From Jatrophihabitans sp. (GTDB lineage Bacteria; Actinomycetota; Actinomycetes; Mycobacteriales; Jatrophihabitantaceae): a stretch of 14,170 nt of DNA. The stretch covers positions 1 to 14,170 of the forward strand of contig JAOPVG010000464.1 in assembly GCA_025966255.1 (NCBI GenBank). Direction: 5' to 3'. The position numbers and the translations under genes were made by a program. Below the pieces are notes generated by a model. That model was not told the origin of the DNA, searched no databases, and saw only the letters and a program-made list of their open reading frames with translations. Positions 12,817-14,170 of the stretch are shown here, piece after piece. Position 1 is the first letter of the stretch; every line of letters starts with the position of its first letter.

Positions 12817-13568
12817 TTCGCCTGGTCCGCGCCGAGTTCCTCAAGTTGCGCACCACGCAGGTCTGGTTCTGGCTCCTCCTGGCCACCATTGCGGTGAGCG
12901 GGCTGCTCGTCGTCGCCCAGATCGCGCCGAGCGACGGCGTGCGGTCGTCGGACAAGGTGCCCGACATGTTCACGTCGTCGAGCACGGCCTACGTCGTGGT
13001 GTTCGTGCTCGGTGTCCTCGGCGTGACGAGCGAGTTCCGCTACCAGACCATTACGGTGACCGTCCTGCAGACGCCATCTCGCTGGGCGATCATGACCGCC
13101 AAGATGATCACCTACGCGATCACCGGCGCGATCTACGCGGTCGTGGCGGTCGCGGTGCAGATCGCCGTGGCGCTGCCGTGGCTGTCGGCCAAGAACATCA
13201 CCGTCGATTTCGGCGACAGCAATGTCCAGCACGCGATCATCGGGGTGTTCGGCGTCGTCGCGCTCTTCGGCATCGTCGGCCTCGGCGCCGGCGCCTTGAT
13301 GCGCAACCAGATCGTGGCCGTGGTGGTCGGCATCCTCTTCCTGCTCGTCATCGAAAACATCACCCTGGCGATCCCGGGCGTCCGGAAGGTCTGGCCCTAC
13401 ACGCCCAACGGCGCCACCCAGGCGATCCTGCACACCACTGGCAGTACCGAGGTCACCGACGGGGTGCACCTGACCTCCACCGCCACTGGGGTCATCGTGC
13501 TGTTGCTCTGGGCCTTCATCCCCGCCATCATCGGCGCGGCGTTCACGATGAACCGCGACATCACCTGA
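12813..13568 (+). CDS. ABC-2 type transporter permease
   Basis: A 251-residue membrane protein, the channel partner of the ATPase upstream. It starts with 'IRLVRAEFLKLRTTQVWFWLLL', typical of ABC-2 permeases, with a short amphipathic entry helix. Six hydrophobic helices follow, near residues 13-36, 58-74, 90-118, 143-163, 169-189 and 222-245. The loop after helix 2 carries the conserved 'GVTSEFRYQTITVTVLQTPSR', the usual family motif thought to contact the ATPase. The start is GTG 12813, overlapping the ATPase stop. The two proteins probably assemble as a 2+2 exporter. The ORF ends 136 bases before kgd; I see only a weak four-base stem (CCCG-tattc-CGGG) after the stop, so read-through into kgd cannot be excluded. 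The substrate is unknown. Confidence 0.9.
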   Translation: MIRLVRAEFLKLRTTQVWFWLLLATIAVSGLLVVAQIAPSDGVRSSDKVPDMFTSSSTAYVVVFVLGVLGVTSEFRYQTITVTVLQTPSRWAIMTAKMITYAITGAIYAVVAVAVQIAVALPWLSAKNITVDFGDSNVQHAIIGVFGVVALFGIVGLGAGALMRNQIVAVVVGILFLLVIENITLAIPGVRKVWPYTPNGATQAILHTTGSTEVTDGVHLTSTATGVIVLLLWAFIPAIIGAAFTMNRDIT

Positions 13569-13704
13569 CCGGCCGCCTCCCCCGTATTCCGGGACGTCTG
13601 GTGGCGCACATCGGGCCCGTCCGCGCATGCCGGGGCAACCGCTGACGCGTAGTCTCGATTAGGCGTGACGAGATCCGAATACGACCCGAGGATGGCCGGA
13701 AACA

Positions 13705-14170
13705 GTGGCGACGACGGAGCAGCCGGTAAGCGATTCCCCTTCCACCCACGGCGACTTCGGCGCCAATGAATGGCTGGTCGAGGACATGTACGAGCGCTAC
13801 CTCGCCGACCCGGACAGCGTGGACGCCGCGTGGCACGACTTCTTCGACGACTACCGGCCCGGCGGCAATCAGGCCGGCGGCGCGAACCGCGACACGGACG
13901 CCGACCCCGGCGACGAGTCCGACTCCTCCGCAGGTCCCGGCTCCCCCCTGGACACCGACTCGTCCGAGAAACCGGCCGGTTCGGCACCGAAGGCAGCCGA
14001 AGCGGACGGGAAACCAGCGCCGGCCGCACCGAAGACCGAGGGCCTCAAGCCCGTCGCGGGCGCCAGAACTCAGCCCACACCGGCCGCGACCTCCGCCGAG
14101 GGCAAGCCCGCAGAGAGCCCGGCCGCCGAGAACGTCCAGGCCAAGGCGCCGGAGGCGAAGCCGGCCCCGG
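13705..14170 (+). CDS. kgd: 2-oxoglutarate decarboxylase/dehydrogenase (Kgd/SucA), N-terminal fragment
   Basis: Partial gene running off the right edge (155 codons seen). Residues 19-52, '[20 protein letters not shown]' then '[14 protein letters not shown]', are the small N-terminal E1o helix segment of the actinobacterial fused enzyme. That enzyme combines a succinyltransferase (E2o-like) domain with the thiamine-diphosphate E1o decarboxylase in one chain of roughly 1,200 residues and works in the TCA cycle. From about residue 53 to the edge there is only low-complexity linker, first Asp/Ser/Gly-rich ([15 protein letters not shown]), then Ala/Pro/Lys-rich, and the E2o domain has not begun. 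GTG 13705 is the first possible start after an in-frame TGA at 13666. A weak GGAA lies just before it and a GAGGA about 12 bases upstream. The phosphothreonine switch that recruits GarA in mycobacteria is not evident as a motif here. Confidence 0.9.
   Translation, partial: MATTEQPVSDSPSTHGDFGANEWLVEDMYERYLADPDSVDAAWHDFFDDYRPGGNQAGGANRDTDADPGDESDSSAGPGSPLDTDSSEKPAGSAPKAAEADGKPAPAAPKTEGLKPVAGARTQPTPAATSAEGKPAESPAAENVQAKAPEAKPAP

Noticed and set aside
1..14170. CRISPR array, tRNA/rRNA gene, insertion sequence or prophage module
   Set aside because: I saw no regularly spaced direct repeats, no cloverleaf-like sequence, and no transposase, integrase or phage structural motif; codon use is uniform across the window.

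Overview
The window is about 70% G+C, with GTG starts, leaderless-type promoters and very strong G/C third-position bias. It carries three deazaflavin (F420)-type oxidoreductases and the N-terminus of the actinobacterial fused 2-oxoglutarate decarboxylase/succinyltransferase Kgd. Together these point to chromosomal DNA of a free-living, F420-using actinomycete. I cannot place it to family from the sequence alone. I see no insertion sequence, prophage gene, tRNA, rRNA or CRISPR array, and no gap between genes longer than about 225 bases.

Region by region. (1) 1-835: the first 49 codons of an aldehyde dehydrogenase (-) diverge from a 90-aa helical actinobacterial protein (+). An 80-aa Cys/His protein (-) follows and diverges from the next gene. 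(2) 835-3865: a sugar-porter-type MFS transporter (+) converges with a G6PDH-like F420-dependent LLM oxidoreductase (-). Upstream of that oxidoreductase on the same strand is a four-helix DUF6328-type membrane protein (-). (3) 3866-7334: a 222-base divergent region with a strong inverted repeat leads into a rightward DoxX / neutral ceramidase-like hydrolase / PAP2 phosphatase cluster. The last two genes are one base apart. (4) 7338-10706: a leftward series in transcription order is F420 PPOX-type oxidoreductase (Rv0121-like), VOC protein, gamma-glutamyltransferase-family enzyme and TetR regulator. The TetR stop lies 3 bases from the PAP2 stop. (5) 10756-13568: an Rv1855c-like F420 LLM oxidoreductase is followed by a two-gene ABC-2 exporter whose genes overlap by 4 bases. 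(6) 13705-end: the start of kgd.

How they may work together. Most genes are short one- or two-gene units, each apparently with its own promoter. The best candidate for a joint function is the ceramidase-like/PAP2 pair, an amidase-type lipid hydrolase coupled to a membrane lipid-phosphate phosphatase, with DoxX in front. The hydrolase keeps the zinc ligands of neutral ceramidase but has Ala where the family amidase motif has Ser, and it has no visible export signal, so its substrate is open. Four genes have a TANNNT box exactly 6-7 bases before the start codon, which suggests leaderless transcripts.
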